Positions 1 to 11,241 of a stretch of 64,000 nucleotides of DNA are shown here, piece by piece. The stretch is from Erythroxylum novogranatense (Eukaryota; Streptophyta; Magnoliopsida; Malpighiales; Erythroxylaceae). The DNA is taken from contig CM057233.1 of NCBI GenBank assembly GCA_029891385.1, positions 12,899,460-12,963,459 of the forward strand, read 5' to 3'. Position 1 is the first letter of the stretch; each line of letters starts with the position of its first letter. Both the position numbers and the translations under genes were made by a program. The notes beneath the pieces were generated by a model that was given only the letters and a program-made list of their open reading frames with translations, was not told the DNA's origin and made no database searches.

Positions 1-40
1 AAGGTAGGTGGACGAATGAACGTGTCGACTTCGTGAAGAT

Positions 41-2138
41 TTAAGTCAAAAGGAACAGCAAGATGTCGAAACTATCTTCCTTGCAGGGTGATGCTTGTGA
101 TTGAATAGGCGAAGTATTAAACAAAGGGCTAATACGAGAACTGCCTGCGAACAAGGGACTCAATAAATGTTCTGTTTTATTATTCCCCTCATCGATAGTC
201 TTCCTCCTTATTAGTATACCGCGCCGCTTTATCTCGGATTCTGCGAAGCACATGCCTCATCAATTCTTCGCACTTCTTTCGCAATTTGATCCATGGACGG
301 ATCATCACCGCATCTTCTTCGTGAAATAATTTTGACTTCCCCTAGTCAAATCTAGTGGATATCTTGGCTGTATATATGGTGCAACCATTATCTCGTGTTT
401 TTCGTGATTGGGAAAATAGTACACGGTTGGGTGGACGTTTTGAAGGATATGGCATAGTAGCAAAGTAAACCCCAAAGTATTGTAGAAGATCTTTTCATCT
501 TCTTTGAGTAACTGCCATGTGTTACTATTAATCACCATAGGTTGTACCATAGCCACTATCTTCTTCACTGGTTGAACACCGATTGCAATAGCAGTCCTAC
601 GTCTGGTAACTACTTCCACCATTTTGATCTTCAACTTCTGTTTCCTCAAAAACTTATGGTAGTTGTATACCATCAGACACGATTTATCATCATCCGAATC
701 TGATACTGTTGTTGCCTCTTGTTGTGCTTTAGTAGGAGTCTCCTGAACCGGGCTTTCCTCTACTGGTTCCTCCTGTTGAGCAATAGGTGTTTCCTGAACC
801 GTGCTTTCCTCCACTGGTTCTTCCTGTTGAACAATAGGGGTTTCCTGAACTGTACATTGCTCAGTTTTTGTTTCTTCTTGAACAACATCAATAGTTTCTT
901 TCTGTTGACTAACTTCCTCAGCAGTTGAAATGGTCTTCTTTCGACTAACCTTCTTAGTCTTTGCCTCGCTTGATCGGTCTTACCGATTTCTTTGCTGGAG
1001 ATTTTCCTCTCTCAGATTTTGATTTTCTCTTCCTCTCAGTCTCTTTGGCTTTTCTGGCTGTATCCTCTTTCAAAATAGAGACTAAGGATCTTGTGGCTCT
1101 AGGTGCACAAGATTGAGAGGTCTCTTCTCGACTCTGTTCTCTGGCAATCTTTTCTTCTTGTTGCCTCAGAGTCCTAATCCTCGGTGATCTCTTTGCTTTC
1201 TTCATAACTTCGTTCAAAAGACTTTCTCCTCGTCTTTTTGGCGCACTTTGTTCTGTCCTCTGGGATTGGCTTTCTTCGAGATGAGGACTCGCCTGTTTAA
1301 TGAGAGGTCTTCCTAACACTCTCCTTAGTTCATCCGCAGGCGATCTGGTACTCACTGGAGATTGAGAACTTGAAGCGGGAGTCTTCTTCAATACACGCTC
1401 CCCCTCAGTTCTTGACTTCCTTGAAGAGTCGGCTTAGTCTTTGTCTACTGTGCTCAGACCCATTCGCCGTATCGTGTGTGCATCGATCTTGCTCTTCATA
1501 GGAACAACTCTTCTAAATCTTTGGTGCAGACGAATACCGGATTCCTTAAAAATCCTTGTCAGAAGCATACCATAAGGATAACTAGTTTATTCCTTTATCC
1601 CCTTAATCATATAATGAAGGATTAAGAAGGGTAAATCTATGGGATTTCGATTCAGTAGGTAGAACAGACATTGTTCATCCAGAGTGGTCAACAAATGTCT
1701 TGAACCAACTCTGGGTAGAATGCAATTAAATAAAATTACGTGAAGCACCCTAGCCTTTGGAATCAAATTGGATGTCTTCCTCTCCCATGGATCATTGGTG
1801 CCATATAGTTGCCTTCTAATATCTTCTTCTTTTATACCGACTTGGGACATCCATCCGGCCTTGATAGACAGTTTCTCACCAACCGATGGACAATCGGTCA
1901 CCTTCTTTATAAGCTCCTTTGTCACAATAACAGATATGCTATCTACAGAGGATACGATGGTGTTGTCTATTAGACGAGCGTTCTTCCAAAACTTATATAC
2001 CTCATTCGTGTATATTGGTTCTTGCGTCTGGAAGAAGTTCCTCCAACCAGCTCTTATGATTTCTGGTTCTACATCCATGCCGTCTCTTCTTAGTGACTCA
2101 AAGTTCACATGATTTCCATAAATCATAGCTGCTTCCAT
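41..2138 (-). pseudogene. Extra 3' ORF of copia element 1 (broken)
   Basis: Three main open pieces (1587-2138, 954-1391, 305-814) and a short one (41-253) line up in order with the extra ORF of element 2 at 54406-56573. I chose the start at the Met of MEAAMIYG, which matches MEPAMMYG in element 2. The N-terminal part (about residues 10-180) resembles the 'putative plant transposon protein' domain (PF20167 type) found next to many plant retrotransposons. This is by-eye recognition. Next comes a Lys/Arg/Ser-rich stretch (954-1391) that looks disordered, then a more conserved C-terminal part (305-814). Stops and at least one frameshift break it: the first two pieces share one frame and the last two another. 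No signal peptide or transmembrane segment is visible, so although its place is that of the so-called env-like ORF, nothing in the sequence shows an envelope protein. Function unknown. Confidence 0.75.
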
Positions 2139-2414
2139 TGTGTAGAGCAAAAACTGTCTTTTGGAGAGCTTTTTGAGTGAGATGTTTTGAGAGAATTGGT
2201 AAAGCAGAAATGAACCGTCAGGAGATGATGAAAAGACCGCAATAATTTCACCTTCAGTCTACTTGTAGGATTATAGTCCGGTGAGTTCTACAATCATTAA
2301 GAATCTCGAGATTATCAGATTTTTCCCTAAAAAAATCTTCCTTGTGAGAGAAGTTACCAGCTGTAACTCATTGTAACTAACGTCGTTAGTTTTGACATTA
2401 CTTTATTCCTGACT

Positions 2415-2820
2415 GTTCACTTAACATAACCATGTTAAGGTTACGTCTTATCTTCTGGAACCGTTCTTCACTTAGTGGTTTAGTGAAGATATCTGCCCAC
2501 TGAAGCTCTATTTCAATGAACTGTAGAAGCACCACTTTCCTCTAAACATAGTCTCTTAGGAGGTGATGTCTGACTTCTATATGCTTCACTCTGGAATGCT
2601 GAATTCGATTCTTTGATAAATTGATTGCACTGATGTTGTCGCAATAGATTGGAATCTCCTCTTCTTGAACTGAATAGTCTTCGAGTTGATACTTGATCCA
2701 CAACGCTGTGAGCAAGAATGCGGTATATATATTCGCTTCGGCGGTTGATAGAGCTATTGAGCTTTGTCTCTTGCATGACCAGAGACTAGATTTCCAAGAA
2801 AGTGACATCCTCCACTTGTG
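2415..2820 (-). pseudogene. RNase H domain remnant of copia element 1
   Basis: RNase H would degrade the RNA strand of the RNA/DNA hybrid during reverse transcription. The piece at 2542-2808 carries the copia signature SSIALSTAEA, the CDN motif with its catalytic Asp, and HSRVKHIEVRHH. An in-frame stop at 2539-2541 interrupts RDYV, and the same frame continues with QWADIFTKPL, the usual copia RNase H end. The STAEAEY motif is damaged here (STAEAN), which alters the catalytic Glu region. It follows the RT remnant and precedes the extra ORF by about 270 bases with no other gene. Confidence 0.85.
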
Positions 2821-2911
2821 CTCTTCCTTTCGATTCTATCTCCAAAGATAGTCCGCATTGCAATATCCGATTAACTCGAAATCTTTACCTTTCTTAAACA
2901 TTAAGCAAAGA

Positions 2912-4422
2912 TCAAGTAGTACCTGCGAGATATCTCAAAATTCTTTTAACAAAGAATAAATGAGACTCTCTAGGATCGCTTGAAATCTTGCACACAAGCA
3001 TACACCGAACAAAATATCGGTCTACTTTGTAAGATACAAGAAAGAACCGATCATCCTCTATATAGGTTTGATCCACCTTCTTACCAAGTTCATCTTTCGA
3101 GAAAAGGTTTGAAGGATGCATCGGAGTTGCCATAGGCTTCACATTATTCATATCAAATTTATTCAACAACTCTTTCACATACTTTTGTTGATGAATGAAG
3201 ATCTTCTTCGGTTTGCTTAACTTGCAACCCAAGAAAGAACTTTAACTCACCCATCATACTCATTTCAAATTCTTTCTTTATTAGACTCTCAAACTTCAAG
3301 ACAACTCTTTTCAAGTAGCACCAAAATGATATCATCAACGTAGATCTGCATTTAAGATAAAATCATTCTGAAAATTCTTCCTAAAGAGCGCCTTATCAAC
3401 TTGACCTCTCATCAAACCATTTTCTATTAAAAGGTACTCAGACGATCATACCAAGCTCTAGGAGCTTGCTTCAGGCTGTATAAGGCTTTATGAAGTCTAT
3501 AGACATAGTCTGGGTTTTTAACATCTTCGAAGCCAGGTGGTTGTTTCACATACACCTCTTCATCTATAAATCCATTCAGAAATGCACTCTTCACATCCAT
3601 CTGAAAAAACTTTATATCATGGCAGATCGCATATGCCGACAAAATCCTTATAGCTTCAAGTCTCGCTACTGGAGCATATGTTTCATTGTAGTCTATTCCT
3701 TTTTGCTGATTATAGCCTTGTGCTACTAATCTAGCCTTATTTCGACTCACTCTTCCTGATTCATCTAACTTATTCTTAAAAACCCATCTGGTTCCTATAA
3801 TGGATTTCTTAGATGGTTTTGGAACTAAGGACCAGACGTTATTCCTAGTAAATTGATTAAGCTCCTCTTGCATGGCTAACACCCAAGCTTCGTCTTGAAG
3901 AGCTTCCTCAACCTTCTTAGGCTCTACTTCAGTGAAAAAAGCTACATTAGCTTCTCTTCTGAATCTGGACCTTGTCTTAACTCCTTCTGAGGTCTCTCCG
4001 ATAATTAACTCTTCTGGATGAGAACTTTTATACTTCCAATTTCGTCTTAGTTCAATAGTTTCCGGAATATCCTTAATTTTGTTCTCATGAGTTTCTGATG
4101 AAGGAGTTTCTGTGGTATCATCTAAGTTCTTTGAAGGACCTTCATTCTCCATGTCATCTTTCTTATGGGGTTGAGAACTATCATCAAACTTGACATGGAT
4201 GGTCTCTTCAACAGTCTTTGAAGTAAGGTTGTAAACTCGAAATGCCTTAGACGATGATGAGTAGCCTAGAAAGATTCCTGGATAAGTCTTCGAATCGAAT
4301 TTATCCAACAGCTCTTTTGTATTCAAAATGGAACATTTGCACCCGAATGGATGAAAGTAAGATATGCTTGGTCTTCTTCCATTCCATAACTCATAAGGAG
4401 TCTTCTTCAACATGGGTCGCAA
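2912..4422 (-). pseudogene. Reverse transcriptase of copia element 1 (frameshifted)
   Basis: The long piece (3427-4422) opens with the integrase C-terminal part (YELWNGRRP, FHPFGCKC, GYSSSSKAFRVYN), then the RVT_2 domain: GTRWVFKNKL, ARLVAQGYNQ, YAPVARLEAIR, the catalytic Asp in MDVKSAFLNG and LKQAPRAWYD. It then stops. The YVDD catalytic box is still present at 3331-3342, but in another frame, and the thumb/connection part (KIFIHQQKY, MATPMHPSNL) continues at 2912-3232 in a third frame. So most RT residues survive as DNA but no intact enzyme can be made. It is in the same frame as the integrase piece upstream, separated by one stop. Confidence 0.92.
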
Positions 4423-4434
4423 TAGAATTCTATT

Positions 4435-5040
4435 CTAAATATAACATGCTGTATTCACAGCTTTTGCCCAGAAATACTTAGGAAGATTCATCTCACATAG
4501 CATGGTCCTTGCCATCTCTTGAATCGTCCTATTCTTCCTTTCAACAACTCCATTCTGTTGTGGAGCTCTAGGGGCCGAGAAGTTGTGGGAAATTCCATTC
4601 TCCTCACAGAATACTCTAAACTTCTCATTTTCAAACTCTCCACCATGGTCACTCCTGATACTGACTATGGACATTCCTTTTTCATACTGTAACTTTCTGG
4701 ATAAGGTTCTAAAGCACTTAAAAGAATCATCTTTGTGTGATAAGAACAATATCCAACAAAATCGAGTAAAGTCATCAACAATAACAAGTCCATATTTCTT
4801 TCTGCCAAGACTTATTGTCCTTGTTGGACCAAATAAATCCATATGTAACAATTCTAAAGGTCTAGATGAGGTTACAAAACTTTTAGAAGAAAAAGAGGTT
4901 TTAACTTGTTTTCCTTTCAAACAATTTTCACAGAAAAATTCTTTGTCAAAACTTATTTTTGGCAAACCTCTTACCAAATCATGTTTTACCAATTTTGAAA
5001 TATGTTTCAAAGAGACATGACCTAACTTTTTATGCCAGAT
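4435..5040 (-). pseudogene. Integrase core of copia element 1
   Basis: This contains the end of the zinc-binding region with its CENC (both Cys kept, unlike element 2) and the catalytic core: Asp in MDLFGP, Asp in RSDHGGEFEN and Glu in NGVVERKNRT. That is the D,D35E arrangement that joins retrotransposon cDNA to the target. It runs into the stop just after CYI at 4432-4434, where element 2 reads a Gln. The His residues of the HHCC finger lie just upstream of 5010 and are out of frame with the protease. The D,D,E triad itself is intact, so the core decayed less than gag. Confidence 0.92.
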
Positions 5041-5096
5041 TAGTCTTTCTTCTTCAGAAGATAGAAAACATGAAATATTTTGACTTTGAAAACCTT

Positions 5097-5492
5097 CTAA
5101 ATTGATTTTGTAAAGATTGTTTCTTCTCTTGGCAGAGAAAAGTATAGACCCATCTTTGTTTCTGACTTCGCAAAGATTTTGATTGAATGTAACTGTGAAA
5201 CAAGCAGTACATTATTTATGCATGCAAAGGAATCTTTACCTCTTTTCCCGATTCCAATAATTTTGCCCTGCTGGTTGTCTCCGAAAGTTACCGATCCTCC
5301 CTTCTTATACTGAAGGTCTAGGAACATAGACCTTCTTCCCGTCATGTGTCGCGAGCATCCACTGTCTAAATACCAATGGTGCTTGCCGTATCTTCCAAGG
5401 AAGGAAGGAGAGACTATTTTATTTTTTGGTACCCAAATTTTCTTGGGTCCTTTACGGTTAGTAGTATGCATATGATGTGATCTTTGATGCAT
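5097..5492 (-). pseudogene. Aspartic protease region of copia element 1
   Basis: This holds the motifs upstream of the copia protease (GPKKIWVPK), then HHWYLDSGCSRHMTG, whose DSG is the aspartic protease active site that processes Gag-Pol, then [18 protein letters not shown]. It is in the same frame as the CCHC part of gag, as expected for an ancestral gag-pol in one frame. The C-terminal end shifts into nonsense before the integrase zinc finger, so a frameshift separates it from the integrase frame. Confidence 0.85.
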
Positions 5493-5609
5493 ATAACTAG
5501 GACGTTGATTAAAATGAAATATCCTATAATTTCCTTTTGAAAGATGATTTTTTTTAGACCGAGTCTTGTTTCCTCAAAACCCTAATCCAGTTTTATCACT
5601 CGGATGTCT

Positions 5610-7027
5610 ACATTTTCCAAGCATTTCATTCATTTTCTTTGTACTTTCAGTGAAAGTAGCTAAATCAGCTGATAAATTCTTAATCCTTAGTTTAAGTTGA
5701 TTGATCTCTTCTGATCTGTCTACAAACTTCCTTTTATCTTCTAATTGTTTCTTTAAACAAATATTTTCTCTCTCTATTACCTCAGTATGTCTAATATTTT
5801 CTACATACTTTTTCTTTAACAGCTTTTACTGTTTCAGAATAGCATGAGAATCTTCTAACAATTATGAGTAGGCATCATGCAAATTATCGTAGTCAGATTT
5901 TACCTCCTCATCACTATCTTCCTGACATCGTGGATGTTCGCATGTTCGATGACTCGAACTCAGATCCGATTTGGATGAATCTAGGTCCTCCCAAGTTGCC
6001 ATCATGCTTTTCTTGCCTTCTCTACTCTTCTTTGGTTTCTTCTTGAGAGTAGGACATTCAGACTTGTAGTGTCCAGGCTGATTGCACTCGTAGCACATAA
6101 TAGAAGACTTCTCTAGTTTAGCTTCATCTTTCCCATTCTTTCTGAATGTCTACTTCCCTCTGGACTTCTTCTTCCACATGCGTCTTATCTTTCTGGAGAT
6201 GAAAGATAATTCGTCATCTTCATCACTTGACTCTGATTCTGATTGGCTGGAGTTGTCATCCTTTTATTCTTCAATTTTCAACGCTTTTGATGACTTCCTT
6301 CTTCTCTGAGTCTTATGATTCTTCTGTCCGGCCTTCAGTGCTATCGACTTGTCTCGCTTGGGCTTGTCTTCAGCGTTGAGTTCAACTTCATGAATATTCA
6401 AAGATCCCAGCAACTCATCCAGCTTTAACACGCTCAAGTCTTTGGCTTCTTGCACCGCAGCAACTTTAGGTCTCCATCTCTTAGGAAGACTTCTTAGAAT
6501 CTTTCGAACATGATCTTGATTGTTGTACGTCCTTCCAAGAGCTTTCAATCCATTGACAATTGTTTGAAATCTTCCAAACATTTGATCAATAGATTCTTCG
6601 TCTTCCATCCTGAAAAGTTCATATTGGTGCACAAGAATACTTATCTTGGATTCTTTAACTTGGCTTGTGCCTTCGTGAGCAATGGACAATGTGTCCCACA
6701 TCTCTTTTGCAGTGTCGCATCCGTGGACTTTGTCGTACTCGCTCCCCGCTTAGGGCTCTCGCTAGGGCACACGCCAAGAAAAATTTCGCCTTTGAATTTA
6801 GTCAGTATTCTTGCTTTTCGATCACCGTCCATCTGCTCCGTGGAATAGAATTGCCTTCTTCATCTACGGTGTATAGGGTCCGTTTCTATTACGCCCCAAA
6901 GGTCCATATGAGTAGATTCGATGAATAGCCGCATCCTATCTTTCCAATAGTGATAGTCTTCTCCGTTGAATGCTGGAGGTCTAGTGACTGAGGCTCCTTC
7001 AGCGATGTATACATATGATTGCGCCAT
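5610..7027 (-). pseudogene. gag of copia element 1 (broken)
   Basis: I place the start at the Met of MAQSYVYIAEG (7027-7025), which aligns with the start of gag in element 2. Gag would form the virus-like particle. The first piece (7027-6860) has GEDYHYWKDRMRLFIES, typical of UBN2/DUF4219-type copia gag. The middle part (about 6640-6860) is scrambled by frameshifts. The next piece (6701-6264) keeps QYELFRMEDEESIDQMFGRF. The zinc knuckle CYECNQPGHYKSEC (C-X2-C-X4-H-X4-C) sits near 6095. The tail (5610-5860) corresponds to a Lys/Glu-rich coiled-coil region in element 2. Confidence 0.88.
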
Positions 7028-7070
7028 TATCTTTAATCCACACTTCGCCAAAGTGATTCTTGGATACCTC

Positions 7071-7082
7071 ACTCTGATACCA
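7071..7082 (-). other. Primer binding site, element 1
   Basis: On the minus strand this reads TGGTATCAGAGT, two bases inside the LTR end. It matches the 3' end of plant initiator tRNA-Met except for the last base (T for C). Confidence 0.85.
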
Positions 7083-7673
7083 ATTGAAGTGAATCACACG
7101 TTAATACAGCACTTAGAAAACGATATTAGAATGCACGAGAAGGGGGGGGTTGAATTGTGTATTCCCCTTTTTAAGTAATTCTTTTGAAAACTATTTGTTA
7201 GAAATAAAATTTTTCTGTAATTTTTATAGATTCGATTAATCAAAATTTCAATACTATATATATAAACTAAGTATGATAAAATTTGAAACTAAAATAGAGA
7301 TAGAGAGTAAGAGTGGTAGACACGGAGATTTATCATGGTTCACCCCAAACCGTGGGCTACGTCTAGTCCTCAGAGTTTCTTCTGAGATTTCACTATCTCT
7401 TCAATCGTTACAAGTATTCTTTCCGCGAGCCTCTTCAGGTCTCTACAACCAATATTCTTTCACACTTAGCCTCTGTAGGCTATCTGTACAACTTTTCTTC
7501 TCGAAAAATATTTGAACACTTGTTACAGAAAAATAGCACTCAGCTAAATCACTTTTTCACGTAGTAAATTTTCTCGCTATTTCGTGTAAGTATCTGTAAG
7601 TATGTAACTTTTTGTAACTCTTTGTAACTTTTTTTTGTGTTTTTGTAACTTTGCAATCTTCGACTTCGACTTG

Positions 7674-7681
7674 TATTTATA
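7674..7681 (-). promoter_or_regulatory. TATA box of the element 1 LTR
   Basis: The minus strand reads TATAAATA between the minisatellite (U3 side) and the R/U5 side of the LTR. It is at the same place in both LTRs of element 2. Confidence 0.75.
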
Positions 7682-7783
7682 GCCTTCGTCTCCAACTACT
7701 TCTTGAATCTTGAATCTTGAAACTTGAATCTTGAAAGAAACGGTTAATCAGTTGAGTTCTGTAACTAACTTGAACTGACTCTT

Positions 7784-8070
7784 GTGTTTGCTTCTTTTCT
7801 GCATCTGTGTCTGCGTCTGCTTTTGCATCTGCGTCTGCGTCTGCTTTTGCATCTGCGTCTGCTTTGCATCTACTTCTGCGTTGCTCAGCGTCTGCATTTT
7901 TTCCGCGTCTTTCATCGTTTGTGTCGTCATCGTCTGTGTTGACTTTAACTGTTTCAACTTCGTCTGTGTCTTAATTCGTCTGTGCGCGTCTGTTTCTGAC
8001 TTCATTTATTTCAACTTCGTCTGTGTCTGAGTTCGTCTGTGTGCGTCTGTGTACAACTTCGTCTGTTTTG
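7784..8070. repeat. CGTCTG minisatellite in copia LTR U3
   Basis: Irregular tandem copies of CGTCTG or CGTCTGTGT (reverse strand: CAGACG with A-rich spacers) fill the U3 of the LTR. The same repeat, in different unit numbers, is present in both LTRs of element 2. It opens long artefactual reading frames rich in Thr/Gln or Phe/Cys/Val. Confidence 0.85.
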
Positions 8071-8142
8071 TTTTTCTTTGTATTTGATTTCTTTTTGTTA
8101 TACATCAAAATCATATTTATGTAAAGTTATTTTGACTTAACA

Positions 8143-9796
8143 ACCCAAACCTACTTTGTCATTTGTGTCATTACCCTGAGAAAAACTAGAAGATGGTCAT
8201 TGTACTCAGTGAAGTACATGAAACGTGTGGAGCTAGGGCTTGAAGATTTTGGAGTCTTCAAAAGGTAAGTGGTGAAGAAATCTCTTAGAGTTGGGGATTT
8301 GTGAAATAAAGTTGATAGATTACTGTCATCTCCATGGAAAATGACATTTAAGTGTTTGTTCATAAATACTGGGTAGTTGGGAAGAAATAAATTCAGTTAT
8401 AGTGTTAAATTAGATTTTTTGAAAAAATGTTGGTGTTCTGGTGATGTAAAATATTGAAAGTTAGAAAATCTGGAAAATGTGCATTGAATACACTTCAGTC
8501 TTTTAGCCATAACATTTTCTCTAGTTCTCTAAACGAGATGATTCTTAATTTAAATTAAACTAGAGACATATGGCTACGTTTTGTATGAAGACATTGAATT
8601 TCAGGTCTGTCTCTAAAAGTCTCAAAATTTCATGAAGTTATGCAGTTGGTTTGGTATGTTGGTGTGTGTATGGAAAAATTAGTCTTCAGACTTTAGGGAT
8701 GAATTTGGGGTTGATATAAAGAGATTTTAGTCAAGTTGCCTTTGGAAAGTTGTAGATCTTTCTTTTATCTTTCCAACGGTATATAGTATAAAAATTTTGG
8801 ACATTGGAGTCAAACGTTATGATCTTTATAAGTGGAGTTGTTCAGGAGCAAAAGTAAGACGCAAAAGTAAGATGCAAAAGTGAGATGCAAAAGTAAGACG
8901 CAAAAGTGAGACGCAAAAGTGAGATGCAAAAGTGAGACGATAGAAGTAAGATGATAAAAGTAAGACGATGGAAATAAGACGATACAAAAGTAAGATGATT
9001 GAGGACAAAAATAGGTTGGAGTCTTTTGGTCATAACTTCTTATCTAGACATCCAAATGACTTGATTCTTGAACCATTGGATTCATAAGACATTGATCTAT
9101 CTCTTCACCAAGAATCATAGCCATCTGAAATGAATGGAGAAAGATTGAGTGAAAAGAGTGGGACGGGTGCAGTGAGTGTGCTCTAAAGCAATATGAACTG
9201 TTGTTATTCCACTGAACATATTTCAGTGTTTTGATGATATTTATTTCGATTCAACTGATTTTTGATTTGGAGTAAACTAGGGAAATAGAGTTATAGATCT
9301 CATGAAGAAGCTTAATTTTGATTCAGTTTCCAAGGTGTAGAATTTCTAGATGGAAGTTGTATATAGTAAACTGTTTTTTATTAAGAACAGTCCGAAAATG
9401 TTTGAGGTATATCTTCCATATTAATGAACAAAATTTAGTGATTTTGGTGTCAATTGAAAGATAAGACATAGAGGAACACTTTTTTAGAAGAGAGTATGAC
9501 CAAATTACCTCAGTTCTGCCTCATGATTATATGTGAACAGTAGACCCGAAAGGGTGTTTTGAAAAGTCTAAAAGTAAACCAATGAGTAATGAATTGTGAT
9601 TTCAATGGTTCTAGTAAGGCATAAACATAAGTGTTAGTTATATTTAAATGAGCTTTCATATGGGAATAATGTTGAGAAGAATTTTTGGAGTGATACCCGA
9701 GATTATCATGAACATGCATTGTACATAATTCATTTCATACATATGCATTATTGAATACTTTTAATAGTGCAAATTGTGTTATCGTGTATGCTATTT
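8143..9796 (+). repeat. Older gypsy-type LTR sequence, piece 1 (host of insertions A, B and C)
   Basis: There is no gene here. The sequence carries the same kinds of modules as the U3 of the A-E LTRs in plus orientation. One is a GTAGATCTTTC..TTATCTTTCC..GTTATGAT module near 8750. Others near 8510, 9035 and 9250 read 'cataact...atccaaatga.ttgattctt'. They are diverged and in a different order, so I read it as a relative of that family rather than a member. It is interrupted by element A, whose TSD (TATTT at 9792-9796 and 24310-24314) shows that it continues at 24310. Confidence 0.5.
8848..8996. repeat. 13-bp tandem repeat
   Basis: About seven near-perfect units of GCAAAAGTRAGAY are followed by about four more diverged units starting GAT. 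Units differ mostly at C/T and A/G positions, as expected from deamination of CpG. It lies directly after a U3-like module ending in GTTATGATC, the slot that in A, B, D and E is filled by a GC-rich tract. Confidence 0.85.
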
Positions 9797-10742
9797 TGTT
9801 GGGACCCGATCCAGGAACCGGATCCCAACCGAAAAACAGAACGGAAAGACGGAAAATCGAACAGCGAGAAATCGCTAATCGGAAAACAAATCGCATCATC
9901 GGAGCGAAACGAATACTCGGAAAATTGAGCATCAGAAATACGAATAACAAAGCAGAGAAACTCGAAAGGCAGAATTTCGAATCGAATGCGAATCGAAATA
10001 ATCAAACTGAAACAAACACCGACATCCGTTTCAAACATGAAGCATAGCAAACTCACCGCATTGGAAACCCTACGACATTTCAAATCCGGTATAAATTTTT
10101 TTTTCCTCTTATTCATTCCTTTTCTCTTTAATCAATCTCATTCAAATCATAACCATTCCATACAATTCCCTTTTTGGAAACTCATCCTCACCAATTTCAA
10201 TTCACTTAATTCATCTTAATCATTTCTTATACAATCATATAAATCCTCAAACTTATTTCTTTAAACCCATTTTACCGAAATTTTACCAAAATTTCGGTAG
10301 TATAACGGCTGTATTTTGACAGCCCAAAAATTTAAAAACCAAAGAAACGCACTTCTAATACATAATCCAATAGCACAAGGCAACATCGGACCTCCCGTCC
10401 GGCATCCAAACACCAGCAGAAACACAACCTTAGTCCTAAACACTTCATCATTCCAATCCATAATACATCTCGACTTAATTATCCACAATTCAATCACAAG
10501 CCAATCATATACATTCCAATTGTCATTTATATTCATCTCAATTCAAACTTACGTACAAAATCTATTCCACAATCATACATAACTCATAACTGAAATACAT
10601 CATAAATTTACATAATGACTTTTCAAGCCATAAACAAAAGCAATACATAATCCATAAACCTTTTTCACAACTTCAAAACTAAACTCCAACATTACACATA
10701 AAACAAAGCATATAAAAACTATCGGGTTGACATCATACTCGT

Positions 10743-11241
10743 CTTCCATCCGATCTCCTGTGTGAAAACCTGGAGATGGGGATGAAACGAGGAGTGAGCT
10801 CGGAAGCTCGTGGATAATACATTTATAAACTGAACAATAAGCGGAAAAATCTTTTATTTTTCAAACTTTTCAAACATTTCCCATTTAAGAATTTCTCCAA
10901 AAACTCATTGTCAAACTTTTCAATTTCATCAACACTTTCTAAGATTTTTCTCAAAATTTTCATTTGTTTCAAAACATTTATATCCAGTTTCAGGAATTTC
11001 ATGCTTGAAAATTTTACTTTCTCGTTCCTCAAAATCTCAAACCTTTTTCAAAACATGCACAGTCTTAAACATGAATGCATCACATCATAGTGTATCACAT
11101 CATAATCAAATTAAAAACACATAACACATCAGAATTGGTTTGGTTCGGTCCTAACAGGACGTACTGCACATTCCAACATAACGATCATGTGCAGCTGTGA
11201 ACAGGACGTACTACACTTTCCCGCATAGCAGTCCAGTGTAG
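10743..11241 (-). other. Conserved stem-loop block, LTR A1
   Basis: The long hairpin is at 10743-10788. The 31-nt stem-loops are at 11164-11194 (CTGCAC...GTGCAG) and 11211-11241 (CTACAC...GTGTAG). The inner CCGC/GCGG pairing is degraded in the first and weakened in the second (GCAG). Confidence 0.75.

Larger units (their letters stand above)
1..8142 (-). mobile_element. Ty1/copia LTR retrotransposon, SIRE/Maximus-like, element 1 (cut by window edge)
   Basis: Read on the minus strand, this is the 5' LTR (8142-7085), a primer binding site, then gag, protease, integrase, reverse transcriptase, RNase H and an extra ORF, in Ty1/copia order (integrase before RT). The 3' LTR is beyond position 1. 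All coding parts carry stops or frameshifts, so it is a dead copy. The extra ORF after RNase H is the reason for the SIRE/Maximus-like assignment. The bases after the outer LTR end (8143-8147, ACCCA) should be one copy of the target site duplication, but the partner is not visible. Confidence 0.93.
7085..8142 (-). repeat. 5' LTR of copia element 1
   Basis: The 1058-bp LTR has TG/CA ends on the minus strand. Its identity comes from alignment with the two LTRs of element 2: the outer end (TGTTGAGTCA-type start, here TGTTAAGTCA) and the inner end (GTGATTCACTTCA) match. It contains the TATA box at 7674-7681 and the CGTCTG minisatellite at 7784-8070. The stretch just inside the inner end holds the polypyrimidine/polypurine motif (plus strand AGAAGGGGGGGTTGAATTG) seen in both element-2 LTRs. 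Confidence 0.92.

Noticed and set aside
305..2138. Host gene next to the retrotransposon
   Set aside because: The same ORF follows RNase H in element 2 at the same distance once solo LTR D is removed, so it belongs to the copia element.
7784..8070. Possible CRISPR-like array because of regularly spaced repeats
   Set aside because: Units are short, irregular and without unique spacers. The context is a plant LTR.
9748..10116. Reading frames of 70-122 codons at LTR ends, repeated at 14173-14520, 19600-19947, 33904-34302 and 38877-39272
   Set aside because: They lie over the TTTCG-dense U5 region, are open on both strands at once, change ends between copies and have no recognisable domain. They are a by-product of the base composition.
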